Source: Aquimarina spongiae
GTDB taxonomy: Bacteria > Bacteroidota > Bacteroidia > Flavobacteriales > Flavobacteriaceae
Length of the DNA stretch: 64,000 nt
Direction: 5' to 3'
Assembly: GCF_900141785.1 (NCBI RefSeq)
Contig: NZ_FQYP01000008.1
Coordinates: forward strand, 186,001-250,000
In this document: one piece after another, positions 63,644 through 64,000 of the stretch
Layout: each line of letters opens with the position of its first letter
Numbering within the stretch: the first letter of the stretch is position 1
Notes under the pieces: model-generated
Told to the model about the DNA's origin: nothing
The model's database searches: none
The model's input: the letters and a program-made list of their open reading frames with translations, nothing else
Position numbers and translations under genes: made by a program

Positions 63644-64000
63644 ATGGACAAAAAAAAGAAAATCATTGTAGGCGCTGTAGGAGTTGGATGCTTCTTACTA
63701 CTTATTATCATGATTAAAATGGTAGTATTTCCAGGGGACAAAAACAAACCGCAAAAAAGCCAACTGGTAATAAGCACTCCAGAGGTCATCAAAAAGAAAA
63801 TAGAAAACAAATCAAAAATTGAACACTACGACAGAGAATCTCTGAAGAATATCGGGAAAAATGATATTGTCAAAGGGTTAGGAAATGTCGGTAAAGAAGA
63901 AGAAGAATTATTTATTGAAGAGGCGCTTATCGTAGAAGATACCACCCTGCAAAATCCAAATCAATTGGGAGGTCTGGGGAAAGGCTCTTTGAATCCTCAA
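63644..64000 (+). CDS. TraM-like conjugation protein, 5' part only
   Basis: Partial frame of 119 codons, translated by eye, cut by the right edge. One membrane helix at residues about 7-27 (IIVGAVGVGCFLLLIIMIK) follows a basic N-terminus; the rest is charged. Position after the M23 gene and this topology fit TraM of Bacteroidota conjugative transposons. Identity is tentative. Confidence 0.5.
   Translation, partial: MDKKKKIIVGAVGVGCFLLLIIMIKMVVFPGDKNKPQKSQLVISTPEVIKKKIENKSKIEHYDRESLKNIGKNDIVKGLGNVGKEEEELFIEEALIVEDTTLQNPNQLGGLGKGSLNPQ

Noticed and set aside
1..64000. tRNA, rRNA, CRISPR arrays, insertion sequences
   Set aside because: I looked through the gaps and saw no cloverleaf, repeat-spacer series or transposase.

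Overview
The window looks like a chromosome segment of a marine Flavobacteriia (Bacteroidota) bacterium. It is AT-rich, has many lipoprotein signals with acidic residues after the cysteine, TonB-dependent uptake, SusD-era style polysaccharide-degradation genes, and promoters of the Bacteroidota form (TTTG, about 19 bases, TAnnTTTG). I cannot name the species; Aquimarina or Tenacibaculum-like relatives are a guess.

Layout. (1) 1-7164, minus strand: a five-gene siderophore operon, read from the right: PLP-dependent decarboxylase, lysine/diamine N-hydroxylase, MFS exporter, a GNAT acyltransferase fused to an IucA/IucC-type NIS synthetase, and a membrane acyltransferase cut by the window edge. 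This set fits a hydroxamate of the bisucaberin/desferrioxamine type. (2) 7420-9087: a diheme cytochrome c peroxidase and a small eight-cysteine protein. (3) 9389-17226: a haem/iron locus with HmuY and a TonB receptor on the minus strand and a divergent plus-strand operon (DUF6607, secreted ankyrin protein, DUF2271, PepSY-flavodoxin reductase). An identical 17-base palindrome type lies before the siderophore operon and inside the divergent promoter, tying both to one regulator, most likely iron-responsive. (4) 17751-27352, minus strand: a hydrolase/pseudo-cyclase/AraC regulator, a TPR-HTH regulator, membrane and lipoprotein genes, a metzincin protease, and a small Rrf2-controlled group (hydrolase, NmrA-like, MOSC).

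(5) 27507-47262, minus strand: a beta-1,3/1,6-glucan (laminarin-like) utilization locus with GH16, two GH17, GH30, a large GH94/GH161-like phosphorylase, a GPH-family sugar symporter, two glycan-binding lipoproteins and a Y_Y_Y/HTH sensor-regulator. It has no SusC/SusD pair. Instead its first gene encodes a clan-A glycoside hydrolase fused to an apparent outer-membrane beta-barrel, which I regard as the most interesting object here. The proposed flow is cleavage and entry at the outer membrane, trimming by lipoprotein GH17/GH30, symport, then phosphorolysis in the cytoplasm.

(6) 47731-49675: isocitrate lyase without a neighbouring malate synthase. (7) 49739-52627: a short peptide with a double-glycine leader (possible RiPP/bacteriocin-like precursor), an S41 protease and a membrane AraC regulator. 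(8) 52858-57340: a TetR gene and its five-gene operon (NTF2-like, hydrolase, OsmC, thiolase, PNPOx-like), with matching operators before the regulator and the operon. (9) 58073-59510: YceI and a DUF5777 beta-barrel. (10) 59863-64000: an unknown charged protein and the start of a conjugation module (coupling protein, M23 peptidase, TraM-like), suggesting an integrative conjugative element running off the right edge. I saw no rRNA, tRNA, CRISPR array or insertion sequence.
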